A stretch of DNA of 43,082 bases from a bacterium (GTDB taxonomy: Bacteria > Babelota > Babeliae > Babelales > UASB340). Below the pieces are notes generated by a model. That model did no database searches and was not told the origin of the DNA. It saw only the letters and a program-made list of their open reading frames with translations. Within the stretch, counting starts at the first letter, position 1. Each line of letters starts with the position of its first letter. Shown one piece after another: positions 33,378-41,245 of the stretch. The stretch is from positions 131,932 through 175,013 of the forward strand of contig DAOVPV010000002.1 of assembly GCA_030629005.1 (NCBI GenBank), given 5' to 3'. The position numbers and the translations under genes are program-made.

Positions 33378-34082
33378 TCAAAGATTCTGTTTAAAGTTGT
33401 GTATTTTTTTTGCATAATTGGGTACAGTTGGTGTGCTTTTTATAAATTTTTTAACTTTTTCCATGTGTTCTGCCAAGATGTTTTCATCTTCTATAAAGTC
33501 CTGATTGCAGTTTATTGTTAATACTGGTACAGGTTTTAAATTGTCAGCGATGTTTTCTTTTAATGTTAAAAAACGTTCGTGCCATTCGTCTATTTGTCTG
33601 ATATATCCGAGAGTGATTTTCTTTTCACTAATTCGGTTTCTTTTTCTGATTCTTTGCATACAGATTTCTGGGGTAGCTTTAAGATAAATAAAACCAGTTG
33701 GAGGGTTGCAGGTTTTTAATAAATAATTAGTCCAGGTTTTGTAAATTTCCCATTCGGTGTTTGTTAAATGTCCATTTTTAAAACTATTTTGTGCAAAACA
33801 ATATTGCCCAGAATATATAGAGCGTTCTATAAGTATATTTTGACTTTGTTTATTTTGTATTTCTATGTGATCTTTTACTCTATGAATCATAGCTAGGTTC
33901 TCTAAAGTGTATGCCCAGCGGGAGGTGTCTTTATAGAAGTTTTCTAGTAAAGATTGTCCAAAGATTTGGTTGATCCAGTTGTTAACGGGTTCTGTTAATA
34001 TCTCTAAGTTATCTATAGATTTTTTTACTTTATTTAAAAAGGTAGATTTACCAACTCCAATATTTCCTTCTAATATATACAT
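33378..34082 (-). CDS. Deoxynucleoside kinase
   Basis: ATP-dependent kinase of the deoxyadenosine/deoxyguanosine/Drosophila dNK family, 234 residues, phosphorylating imported deoxynucleosides to monophosphates in the cytoplasm. Motifs: P-loop EGNIGVGKST, the ERSIYSGQYCFA segment with the catalytic Glu-Arg pair, and the lid RIRKRNR. The EPVNNW segment corresponds to the base-binding Glu-Pro-x-x-x-W region. Base preference cannot be fixed. It pairs functionally with NupC in this window. It is monocistronic; a 14-bp palindrome lies in the divergent spacer with the methyltransferase gene. Confidence 0.9.
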   Translation of the reverse strand: MYILEGNIGVGKSTFLNKVKKSIDNLEILTEPVNNWINQIFGQSLLENFYKDTSRWAYTLENLAMIHRVKDHIEIQNKQSQNILIERSIYSGQYCFAQNSFKNGHLTNTEWEIYKTWTNYLLKTCNPPTGFIYLKATPEICMQRIRKRNRISEKKITLGYIRQIDEWHERFLTLKENIADNLKPVPVLTINCNQDFIEDENILAEHMEKVKKFIKSTPTVPNYAKKIHNFKQNL

Positions 34083-34117
34083 ATTTGCCCTTTGTAAGCT
34101 TTGAAAATTTAATATAA

Positions 34118-34131
34118 ACTTGCATGCAAGT
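34118..34131. promoter_or_regulatory. Palindrome between divergent genes
   Basis: ACTTGCATGCAAGT is a perfect 14-bp palindrome in the 100-bp spacer between the deoxynucleoside kinase (-) and methyltransferase (+) genes. Its position would suit an operator for either gene. No regulator is encoded nearby. Confidence 0.35.
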
Positions 34132-34182
34132 ATAAGTTAAAAATAAACTTTAAAATTAATTTGTGAAGTAGAAAATATTAAT

Positions 34183-34923
34183 ATGAAAAATAAGAGTACA
34201 AAAAAACAGCCGAAGTTTGATATGATTTACGGTGCACATAGTATAATTGAATTATTAAAGGCTAAAAAAAGGAAGTTGTATTCTATTTATACTTTAAAAC
34301 AGTTACCAAAATCATTTAAGCGGGTTGAAAGATATTTGCCAAAATCTATTCCAAATATTCAATATGTTTCGCGTGATGTTCTTGATCGCATGGCAGGCTG
34401 TTCTGATCACATGGGAATTATTGCTCTAGTTTCTCCAGTTCAATATGTTTCTAATTTTAATAGCATTAAGAATAAGAAATTTATTTTATTGTTAGATGGT
34501 GTTAAAGATGTAAGAAATTTAGGGGCGATTTTGCGTTCAGCTCATTGTACTGGGGTTGATGCAGTTGTTCTGTGTCAAAAGAGGGGTGCTTTAATTACAG
34601 CAGCTACTCATAAGGCTTCTGCTGGATTAGCTGAGTATTTGAATATTTATTTGGTTTCTTCTATAGAACATGCGGTAAGCCAATTGGATGTTTTGGGCTT
34701 TCATATGTACATGGCTGTATTGGAAAAAGGCAAGGATGCTACTAAAATAAATTACAATTCACCAACATGCTTGGTTATTGGTAGTGAAGAATACGGTATT
34801 TCTAAATCTATTCGAGATAGGGGCACATTAATAACAATTCCTCAAAAAACTGCAGATATTTCTTATAATGCTTCTGTTGCAGCGGGTATTTTAATGTTTT
34901 TGTTGAGGCAAAAGTTACAATAA
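34183..34923 (+). CDS. SpoU/TrmH-family RNA 2'-O-methyltransferase (RlmB-like)
   Basis: SAM-dependent ribose methyltransferase of 246 residues with a trefoil knot. The N-terminal substrate-binding domain (YGAHSIIELLKAKKRK to SDHMGIIALVSP) is of the RlmB type, and the three SPOUT motifs follow: DVRNLGAILRSA, CLVIGSEEYGIS, and IPQKTADISYNASVAAGI. The usual SLNVSVAAGI is SYNASVAAGI here. The likely target is 23S rRNA guanosine in the peptidyl-transferase region, but a tRNA target cannot be excluded. It carries no strong ribosome binding site and stands alone. Confidence 0.9.
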   Translation: MKNKSTKKQPKFDMIYGAHSIIELLKAKKRKLYSIYTLKQLPKSFKRVERYLPKSIPNIQYVSRDVLDRMAGCSDHMGIIALVSPVQYVSNFNSIKNKKFILLLDGVKDVRNLGAILRSAHCTGVDAVVLCQKRGALITAATHKASAGLAEYLNIYLVSSIEHAVSQLDVLGFHMYMAVLEKGKDATKINYNSPTCLVIGSEEYGISKSIRDRGTLITIPQKTADISYNASVAAGILMFLLRQKLQ

Positions 34924-35025
34924 GTTTTTGGTATTTTTTTTATTAATTGATAGAAATATTTTTTTTTTGATATTTTATAATTATTCATGTATGAGTTTTA
35001 ATTTTAATTAAATATAAGGGTGAAT

Positions 35026-35622
35026 ATGCATAATTATTTAGAGTATCCTGAAAAATATGTAATTTATGAATCTCGGTTAAAATCTTTCTTTATATTATTT
35101 TTAGTCTTGGTTTTTGCTTTTTTCGGAGCCAAATTTTTTGATAAAATTGTGCCTGAAATGGTAAATATATTTGATCTAGTTATACCTAGAGTTTATTTTT
35201 TGTATTTAGGTTGTGTATTTATAGGACTAGCTATTTATGGTGGACTACATAGATTTATAAAGCCTTTAGAATTAATTATCTTGGATAAAGCGGGTATTTC
35301 ATTTAGACCCATTATTAAAACACACGGTTTTTATAACGGGCGCTATTGTCAGCAAAGTAGACGAGATTCTAGAATGCTTTTTGTAAATTGGAAAAATATA
35401 GAATCGATTGATTTTTTTAGACATATGAATTTTGTTATCCATATGCGTTTAACGTTGCAAGATTCTTATTTAACTTCAATGCAAGCTAATCAAAATAAAA
35501 ATTTTTGGGATATAATTAGTAAAAATTCTTTTTTACAGCGTTATGTAAATATTCCGGTTAAAATTTTTATTTTTAAGAATAAATTAAAAGAAATAGTTTT
35601 TTATTATAGTCAAAAACCGTAA
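35026..35622 (+). CDS. Two-helix membrane protein of unknown function
   Basis: 198-residue protein with two membrane helices (about residues 20-40 and 58-78) near the N-terminus and a ~120-residue cytoplasmic or periplasmic tail. The tail has alternating hydrophobic strands (LELIILDKAGISFRP, MLFVNWKNIESIDFF) like a PH-type or membrane-linked beta domain, and this is only an impression. ATG 35026 is chosen because AAGGG lies five bases upstream; a GTG two codons earlier is weaker. It precedes ftsQ by 142 bp, so it might be division-linked, but no homology is recognised. Confidence 0.65.
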   Translation: MHNYLEYPEKYVIYESRLKSFFILFLVLVFAFFGAKFFDKIVPEMVNIFDLVIPRVYFLYLGCVFIGLAIYGGLHRFIKPLELIILDKAGISFRPIIKTHGFYNGRYCQQSRRDSRMLFVNWKNIESIDFFRHMNFVIHMRLTLQDSYLTSMQANQNKNFWDIISKNSFLQRYVNIPVKIFIFKNKLKEIVFYYSQKP

Positions 35623-35764
35623 ATTTTAAATTTTAAAATATAGAATAAAATAAGTCTTATTCTATAAAAATACTATTTATTGCGAAAAATGATTCTTTTT
35701 TTCTATGCTGCTGACAGCGAACATGTTGATTTATTCTAAAAAAATAAAATTTGGATGAAGAATC

Positions 35765-36571
35765 ATGGAAGAAAAGAGAACCAATATCATAAAAAAAATA
35801 AAAATAGTCGCTATTTTTATCATTCTTTTTTTTATAGTTTTAGCCATTATTCCAATGGTTAAGAATCTCTTTTTTTGTACTGTAAACAAATCATTGGAGT
35901 TGGTTAGACCCGATAAGATTGATTTAGTTTTTATCTCTGTTTATTCTGGTGCATCTAAATTAAAAATAACAGATTTCGTTAAAAGTTTTTTCAAAAATAA
36001 AAAAATAGAAAATATAGATTTAAAAGAATTTTGCTTTTTTTTAAAAGAAGAATTCAATTTTATAAAAACGATTGAATGGAATTTTAGTGCCCCCGGCTTT
36101 GCTTCATTAAAAATTATTGGTAAGGAGCCTAGATGTCTTTTAAATGAAAAATTTATTTGTACGGGCAAAGACTCTGTTTTTAATATAGATTTTTTTACTG
36201 ACTATAGGTTTTCTTGTACTAAAGAATTTTTATCTAAGAATGTTTTATCAAATCGTATTGTTAATTTTATGGACAAAATATCTCTTAATGTGTGGGATGA
36301 GTACAAAGTTGATTATGAAAATAAAAATAATATTTTATTAATTAAAAAAGATAAAAAGTTATTTGATAATTATGAATTTATAACAGATAAGAAAAATATT
36401 TTGAATGAAGAAAAGCTTTTAAATGCGAAAAGGATTTTTAAATATTTGTCTGAAAATAAAAAAATAAATTCGAGAAAAAATTATGTATTGGATTTAAGGT
36501 ATGATAAAAGAATTTTGTTGAAAAACAAAAGAAATATTAGGGGGGGGAGCTATGGTAAAAAAAACTTATAG
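35765..36571 (+). CDS. ftsQ: Divergent FtsQ/DivIB-like division protein
   Basis: 268-residue single-pass membrane protein (helix about 14-34) with a short cytoplasmic head, best explained as FtsQ, the divisome scaffold that binds FtsB and FtsL. Evidence is position directly ahead of ftsA-ftsZ, size, topology, a POTRA-like start after the helix (LKITDFVKSFF), a strand pair IIGKEPRCLL matching the typical E-x-P segment, and NYVLDLRYDKRILLK, matching the late 'DLR' strand of FtsQ. Overall similarity is low. The last 20 bases overlap ftsA. A run of eight G (36540-36547) lies in its final codons and doubles as the ftsA ribosome binding site. Confidence 0.72.
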   Translation: MEEKRTNIIKKIKIVAIFIILFFIVLAIIPMVKNLFFCTVNKSLELVRPDKIDLVFISVYSGASKLKITDFVKSFFKNKKIENIDLKEFCFFLKEEFNFIKTIEWNFSAPGFASLKIIGKEPRCLLNEKFICTGKDSVFNIDFFTDYRFSCTKEFLSKNVLSNRIVNFMDKISLNVWDEYKVDYENKNNILLIKKDKKLFDNYEFITDKKNILNEEKLLNAKRIFKYLSENKKINSRKNYVLDLRYDKRILLKNKRNIRGGSYGKKNL

Positions 36572-37802
36572 CAATGTATTTACGGCAATTGATATTGGGA
36601 CAACGAAAATTTGTGTGTTAATTGGTGCAAATTCTCCTGATGGAAGTTTGGAACTTTTAAGTATAGGGCAAAGTCCTTCTTATGGGTTGAAAAAAGGGGT
36701 TGTTGTAAATATTGCAAAGACCGTTGATTCTATTTCTAATGCGCTAAGAGAAGCTGAAAATTTAGCTGGTTGCAAAGTTGATTATGCCACAATTGGTATT
36801 TCTGGTGGGCATATTAAATCTTTAAATTCAACAGGTGTTGTGGCAATCAAAAATTATGATGTAACTCAAGATGATATAAATAAGGTTATTGAGGCGGCAC
36901 GTGCTGTTCCGATTTCAAAAAATTTGGAAGTATTACATGTTTTGCCGCAATATTTTAAGGTTGATGGACAAGATCAGGTTGTGGATTCTTTGGGAATGAA
37001 TGGTGTTAGGTTAGAAGCTCAGGTTCATATAATTACAGGGGCAATTTCTTCTGCTCAGAATATTATTAAATCTTGTGAGCTTGCTGGTGTTAAAGTTTCA
37101 GATATTGTATTAGAACAGTTAGCTTCTGCAGGTGCCGTGCTTACGGAATCTGAAAAGGAGTTGGGTGTTGGTATATTGGATGTAGGTGGGGGTACGTCTG
37201 ATTTTGCAATTTATAAAGATGGAAGAATTCTTCATTCAAAAGTTATACCAGTGGCTGGAAACCATTTTACAAATGATCTTGCTATTGGTCTTGGTATTCC
37301 AATAATGCAGGCTGAACGAGTTAAAAAAGATTATGGTTTTGTTTGGGACGATAAATATCTTGAATTAGATAAAGATAGAATTCAGGTTGATTTGGGTTAT
37401 CAAGGACAAACTAAGACTATAGATACATTTTCTACTTTTGAAATACTTCAACCGAGGGCAGATGAAGTATTTGATTTTTTATGTGATGAACTTGTTGAAT
37501 TTAATTTAAAAGCATTTATGTCATCAGGTTTGGTTCTTACCGGTGGAGGAGCAATGCTTTTAGGTATGAAAGAACTTGCAGAAAAACGCTTTGGAATGCC
37601 TGTGCGAATTGGTTATCCTGAGAAATTTAAAAATTATAATAATATTCCAGAACAATTAAAAAATCCTATTTATTCTACTGGTTATGGTTTGTTAATTTGT
37701 GCTAGTGGACAAAATAATTTGGATTTTAATTTGGGGAATGATGATTCTGCGTTTAAAAAAGTTTTTAAACGGATGAAATCCTGGATTTATGATTTTATTT
37801 AG
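36552..37802 (+). CDS. ftsA: Cell division protein FtsA
   Basis: Actin-like ATPase that tethers FtsZ filaments to the membrane and recruits later division proteins. Of its 416 residues, the phosphate-1 motif AIDIGTTKICVLIG, the 1C domain, VGILDVGGGTSDFAIY (phosphate-2) and LTGGGAMLLGMKE (adenosine) are clear. The C-terminus ends in FKRMKSWIYDFI, an amphipathic helix suited to membrane attachment. GGGGGGGAGC precedes the ATG, inside the end of ftsQ. ftsZ follows 24 bp later. Confidence 0.96.
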   Translation: MVKKTYSNVFTAIDIGTTKICVLIGANSPDGSLELLSIGQSPSYGLKKGVVVNIAKTVDSISNALREAENLAGCKVDYATIGISGGHIKSLNSTGVVAIKNYDVTQDDINKVIEAARAVPISKNLEVLHVLPQYFKVDGQDQVVDSLGMNGVRLEAQVHIITGAISSAQNIIKSCELAGVKVSDIVLEQLASAGAVLTESEKELGVGILDVGGGTSDFAIYKDGRILHSKVIPVAGNHFTNDLAIGLGIPIMQAERVKKDYGFVWDDKYLELDKDRIQVDLGYQGQTKTIDTFSTFEILQPRADEVFDFLCDELVEFNLKAFMSSGLVLTGGGAMLLGMKELAEKRFGMPVRIGYPEKFKNYNNIPEQLKNPIYSTGYGLLICASGQNNLDFNLGNDDSAFKKVFKRMKSWIYDFI

Positions 37803-37826
37803 AAAAAAAAGTAGAAAGGAATTTGT

Positions 37827-39062
37827 ATGATACAGCTTGCTGTTGAAGAAAAAAAGGAAGTACTTGGGGCAAGGTTAAAGGTTATAGGTATTGGTGGTGC
37901 AGGGGGCAATGCTGTAAATAGCATGATAAGTTCAGGAGAAATCGAGCAAGTTGAGTTTTTGGCTGCAAATACAGATGCTCAAGCCCTTTCGACTTCTTTA
38001 GCTGAAACAAAAATACAATTAGGTGCAAAAATTACAAAAGGACTGGGAGCCGGGTCTAAACCAGATGTTGGTAAGCGTGCTGCTGAAGAAGATTTGGATT
38101 TAGTTGTTCAAAAAATATCAGGAGCCGATATTTTATTTTTAACTGCAGGGTTGGGTGGTGGTACGGGATCAGGTGCTTTACCTGTAATTGCAAAAGCGGC
38201 AAAAGATTTGGGAATTTTAACCGTTGCTGTTGCGGCAACACCATTTGCTTTTGAAGGAAGGAAGCGTTTAGGCCATGCAGATGAGGCTATTAATAATTTG
38301 AAAGATTCTGTTGATACAACTATTATTGTTCCAAATCAAAAGCTTCTAAAACAAGCGGATCCTAAAATTTCTATGTTGAATGCTTTTGCTTTATCTGATG
38401 ATGTTTTAAAAAATGCTGTAAAAGGTATTTCTGATATAATAACTAGAGCTGGTCATATAAATGTGGACTTTGCCGATGTTAAAGAAGTTATGAAGGACAT
38501 GGGCATGGCAATTATGGGTGTTGGTCGAGCGGAAGGTGAGAATAGAGCTAGTGATGCTGTAATGCAAGCAATACACTCTCCATTGTTGGATGACGTTAGT
38601 ATTGATGGTGCAAAGGGTGTGCTTATTAATATTACAGGTAACGTTGATTTGGGTTTACATGAAATAAACGAAGCCGCAACATTGGTCCATGATTTAGTAA
38701 GTCCAGATGCTCAGATTATATTAGGATCTGTAATAGATGCTAATATGGGAAATGAGATAATGATAACGGTAATAGCAACAGGATTTGAGACAGCTAAAGA
38801 AGAATTTACGCCAGCTGTTGAAGATAAATTTGTAGAAAAGGAGCAAAAACAATCGAATGTTCTATTTGAACCTAGATTTGATAGGGCTGAAAAAAGTTTG
38901 GGTACACTTGAAGATATTAAAATAGAAGCTAAACTTAATGATGACGTATTAAAAGTTTCTTCAAGTAATGCTGCCTTATCTGAGTTTAATTTGGATGATG
39001 TTGATACTCCAGCTTTTTTACGAAAGAAAGCTGAAGAGGAAATGTTAAAGAAGGCTGAATAA
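37827..39062 (+). CDS. ftsZ: Cell division GTPase FtsZ
   Basis: Tubulin-like GTPase that forms the division ring. The 411-residue sequence has GIGGAGGNAVNSMI, the tubulin signature GLGGGTGSG, and NVDFADVK with the catalytic T7-loop region. A variable linker of about 60 residues leads to the C-terminal peptide DTPAFLRKK, the tether for FtsA or other anchors, and a Lys/Glu-rich end. AAAGGA precedes the ATG. Its presence in a host-associated genome implies FtsZ-based division, unlike chlamydiae. A long stem-loop with T run follows. Confidence 0.98.
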   Translation: MIQLAVEEKKEVLGARLKVIGIGGAGGNAVNSMISSGEIEQVEFLAANTDAQALSTSLAETKIQLGAKITKGLGAGSKPDVGKRAAEEDLDLVVQKISGADILFLTAGLGGGTGSGALPVIAKAAKDLGILTVAVAATPFAFEGRKRLGHADEAINNLKDSVDTTIIVPNQKLLKQADPKISMLNAFALSDDVLKNAVKGISDIITRAGHINVDFADVKEVMKDMGMAIMGVGRAEGENRASDAVMQAIHSPLLDDVSIDGAKGVLINITGNVDLGLHEINEAATLVHDLVSPDAQIILGSVIDANMGNEIMITVIATGFETAKEEFTPAVEDKFVEKEQKQSNVLFEPRFDRAEKSLGTLEDIKIEAKLNDDVLKVSSSNAALSEFNLDDVDTPAFLRKKAEEEMLKKAE

Positions 39063-39094
39063 TTACGTCAGCTTGTGGTATAATTTGATTTATA

Positions 39095-39163
39095 GGCCAT
39101 TTAAGCTTTTTAATTTTCATGTTTATTTGAAAATTTTAGTTAAAGTTTAGGTGGTCTTTTTTT
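39095..39163 (+). terminator. Stem-loop after ftsZ
   Basis: GGCCATTTAAGC (39095-39106) can pair with GTTTAGGTGGTC (39145-39156) over 12 positions using G-U pairs, with AATTTTC/GAAAATT nested inside, followed by seven T. It would end the fts transcript. An extended -10 (TGGTATAAT, ending 39084) just upstream could start a transcript for the next gene that runs through it, making it a possible attenuator. Confidence 0.6.
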
Positions 39164-39189
39164 ATTAAATATTAAAGGATTTAATTTTT

Positions 39190-39897
39190 ATGATTTTGCA
39201 TAATGACTCTTCTTTTAAGATATACTTTGGTGATATTAAAGATGATTGTGTGAAATTTGGCAAAATTTTTAATAAAGACTGTTTTGTAGATAAAATTAAA
39301 AAATTAAACTTGAAAAATCTTGTTTTTCTTAAACAAACTCACGGAAATGAAGGTTTGCTCATTTCTTCGGAGCATTTAACAAAGGATTTAATTTTATTCG
39401 AGTCTGAGGGTGATTTTATTATTACAAAAGAAAGAGGTGTTGGTATCGGTGTTTTTACAGCAGACTGTTTACCGGTGACTTTTTATGACTCTGTAAATAA
39501 TGCTATAGGTATCGCTCATATTGGCTGGAAGGGTGCTGTTAACAACATTGTTACCACTGTAATTAGAAGCATGCAAGAGTCTTTTGGTTCAAAAGTCGCT
39601 AATTTAAAAGTATACATAGGCTCTTCGGCTAAAGTTTGCTGTTATCAGGTTAAATCTGATTTTTTAAAAAACCTGGAAAATAGTACGTTTTTAGAAGATG
39701 TAATTTTAAAAAAAGATTCTTTACTATATTTAGATTTACCACGTCTAGTATCTTTACAGCTGTTAGACTTAGGTGTTACTTGTCGGGAAATTAGGACGAA
39801 TTATAATGATTGTACTATTTGTAATCAAAGATTCCATTCTTATAGGCGTTCTGGACAAGATGCTGGACGACAGGCAACAATTATTTCTCTTTTATAG
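39190..39897 (+). CDS. YfiH/LACC1-family protein (multicopper-oxidase-like fold, purine nucleoside phosphorylase)
   Basis: 235-residue member of the YfiH family (DUF152, once called polyphenol oxidase). Characterised members are purine nucleoside phosphorylases and adenosine deaminases. The zinc-site motifs are present: KQTHGN, FTADCLPV with Cys, AHIGWKG with His, and the ending DCTICNQRFHSYRR...GRQATII. The gene commonly lies directly after ftsZ in diverse bacteria, as here. AAAGGA precedes the ATG. A salvage role agrees with other nucleoside genes in the window; a link to wall synthesis has also been proposed for relatives. Confidence 0.9.
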   Translation: MILHNDSSFKIYFGDIKDDCVKFGKIFNKDCFVDKIKKLNLKNLVFLKQTHGNEGLLISSEHLTKDLILFESEGDFIITKERGVGIGVFTADCLPVTFYDSVNNAIGIAHIGWKGAVNNIVTTVIRSMQESFGSKVANLKVYIGSSAKVCCYQVKSDFLKNLENSTFLEDVILKKDSLLYLDLPRLVSLQLLDLGVTCREIRTNYNDCTICNQRFHSYRRSGQDAGRQATIISLL

Positions 39898-40196
39898 TAA
39901 CTAATTTGTGTTTGTTTCCCCCCCCCCATTGAAATTAGAATTATAATATGTTAGTATCTTGTTAATTGGATGGTGTTGAAATTTTTATCTTACAAGGCTT
40001 TGATTTCTCTTTTGGGTTGTGTTTGTTTTTGTAGGGCTGAATTGGTGGTGTTTTAAGAACCTTAAGAGATTTGAGTCTTTCTAGAATTTGTCTTTATGTG
40101 TCTTTAAAACAGTGTTTTTTTATAGAAATTGAGAACTATTTAAATTAGTCGGTTTTGTTTTAATATATTATTCATTTATGCAAGGAAATATAAAAG
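39898..40196. other. 300-bp gene-free leader of the RRM gene
   Basis: No gene is visible. A run of ten C (39918-39927) is striking in this genome and is enclosed by CTAATTT/AAATTAG. TATAAT at 39942-39947 could be the -10 of the RRM gene but lacks a good -35; if used, the leader is about 240 bases, long enough for post-transcriptional control. AAGGAA precedes the RRM start. Confidence 0.4.
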
Positions 40197-40577
40197 ATGA
40201 ATATTTACGTTGGAAATTTGTCCAGAAATGTCAAAGAAGAAGAATTAAAAGAGCTTTTCGAAGCCTTTGGTGCTGTAGAAAAGTCAACAATAATCATGGA
40301 CAAGTTCACTGGAACATCTAGAGGTTTTGCTTTTGTTGAAATGCCAAATGACGAAGAAGCAGAAGCTGCAATTGCAGAGTTAAATGGAAAAGAAGTTGAA
40401 GGTCGAACACTTACAGTTAACGTTGCTAAACCTAAAACAGATACTCGTCGTTCAAATGGTGGTAGCCATGGTGGCTTCGGTGGAAACCGAGGTGGCTTTG
40501 GTGGTAACAGCCGTGGCGGTGGTGATAGAGGTGGTTTTGGTGGTGGCTTCGGCGGTAGTCGTGGTGGTCGTTACTAA
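40197..40577 (+). CDS. RRM RNA-binding protein with glycine-rich RGG tail
   Basis: 126-residue RNA-binding protein. Residues 1-80 form one RNA recognition motif: RNP2 IYVGNL and RNP1 RGFAFVEM, with the aromatic residues that stack on bases. Residues 85-126 are a tail of GGFGG and RGG units ending GGRY, as in plant and cyanobacterial cold-inducible glycine-rich RNA-binding proteins. It probably acts as an RNA chaperone. The long leader and monocistronic layout with its own terminator suit a strongly expressed, regulated gene. Short RRM proteins are scattered among bacteria, so lateral transfer is possible but not shown. Confidence 0.93.
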   Translation: MNIYVGNLSRNVKEEELKELFEAFGAVEKSTIIMDKFTGTSRGFAFVEMPNDEEAEAAIAELNGKEVEGRTLTVNVAKPKTDTRRSNGGSHGGFGGNRGGFGGNSRGGGDRGGFGGGFGGSRGGRY

Positions 40578-40600
40578 TAACTACTTTTAGTTAGTAATAT

Positions 40601-40636
40601 AAAAAAGGCTTTTACTTTTGTGAAAGCCTTTTTTTG
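40601..40636 (+). terminator. Intrinsic terminator of the RRM gene
   Basis: AAAAAGGCTTT and GAAAGCCTTTTTTT form a GC-centred hairpin around TACTTTTGT, followed by T residues. An accessory hairpin, TTACTAA/TTAGTAA (40571-40597), directly precedes it. The A-rich left arm lets it serve the convergent gene too. Confidence 0.9.
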
Positions 40637-40657
40637 TAACTTTATCTGAACAAAGTT

Positions 40658-41230
40658 TTATTTTGTTTTTTTATAAGAATTTGATATTTCATAATTTTTA
40701 TAACCTATGTTATTCAATATGAATTCTACTCTTTTTTCTACAGGCATAAATGGTATAACTATTGGCTTATAACCAAAGTCATTGTATGTTTTATGAATTT
40801 GTTGTTGGATTTTTTTAGCAGTTTCTGCAGATTCTTTACGCATTTTGTTTGTTGCATATACATTTAAAAAATCTAAGATAAATATTTTTGTATATTTATG
40901 ATTTTTTACTTTAATTGAGATTTTTTTTGAAGAATTTAATCCAAAAAAATTATAATAAGAAATGGTATCTATTATTCCGCGATCTATAAATGTTGTTTTT
41001 GATTTATCTACTTTGGATTCCAATTCTAGTTGTTTTGAAATTAGTTTTTCGTGGAATAGCCGGCTGTTTAAATCGAATGGTGTTTCATTATTAGCAATAT
41101 TGTGTTCTTGTAGCAAGGTTGCTGCTTCGGGTATTGTTTGATAACCAAGTTTTTTTAGATAATTTATTGTTGTTGTTTTCCCTGTGCATGGCCCCCCGGT
41201 CAGCACGTATTTGACCGGATATGTTTGCAT
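40658..41230 (-). CDS. AAA_28-type P-loop nucleotide kinase/ATPase
   Basis: 190-residue P-loop protein of the AAA_28 (NadR kinase-like, TTD14-like) group. Walker A is TGGPCTGKTT; FIDRGIIDTISYY corresponds to the family's D-R-G-x-x-D segment with the acidic catalytic residue, and RKESAETAKKIQQQIHKTYNDFGY is the lid and helical end. Members phosphorylate nucleosides or lipids, or bind GTP and phosphoinositides in eukaryotes; the substrate here is unknown. It follows the MFS gene by 15 bp in the same direction, so the pair may be functionally linked, for example uptake and trapping of a metabolite. Confidence 0.83.
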   Translation of the reverse strand: MQTYPVKYVLTGGPCTGKTTTINYLKKLGYQTIPEAATLLQEHNIANNETPFDLNSRLFHEKLISKQLELESKVDKSKTTFIDRGIIDTISYYNFFGLNSSKKISIKVKNHKYTKIFILDFLNVYATNKMRKESAETAKKIQQQIHKTYNDFGYKPIVIPFMPVEKRVEFILNNIGYKNYEISNSYKKTK

Positions 41231-41245
41231 TGGTAGGGGTTCCTT

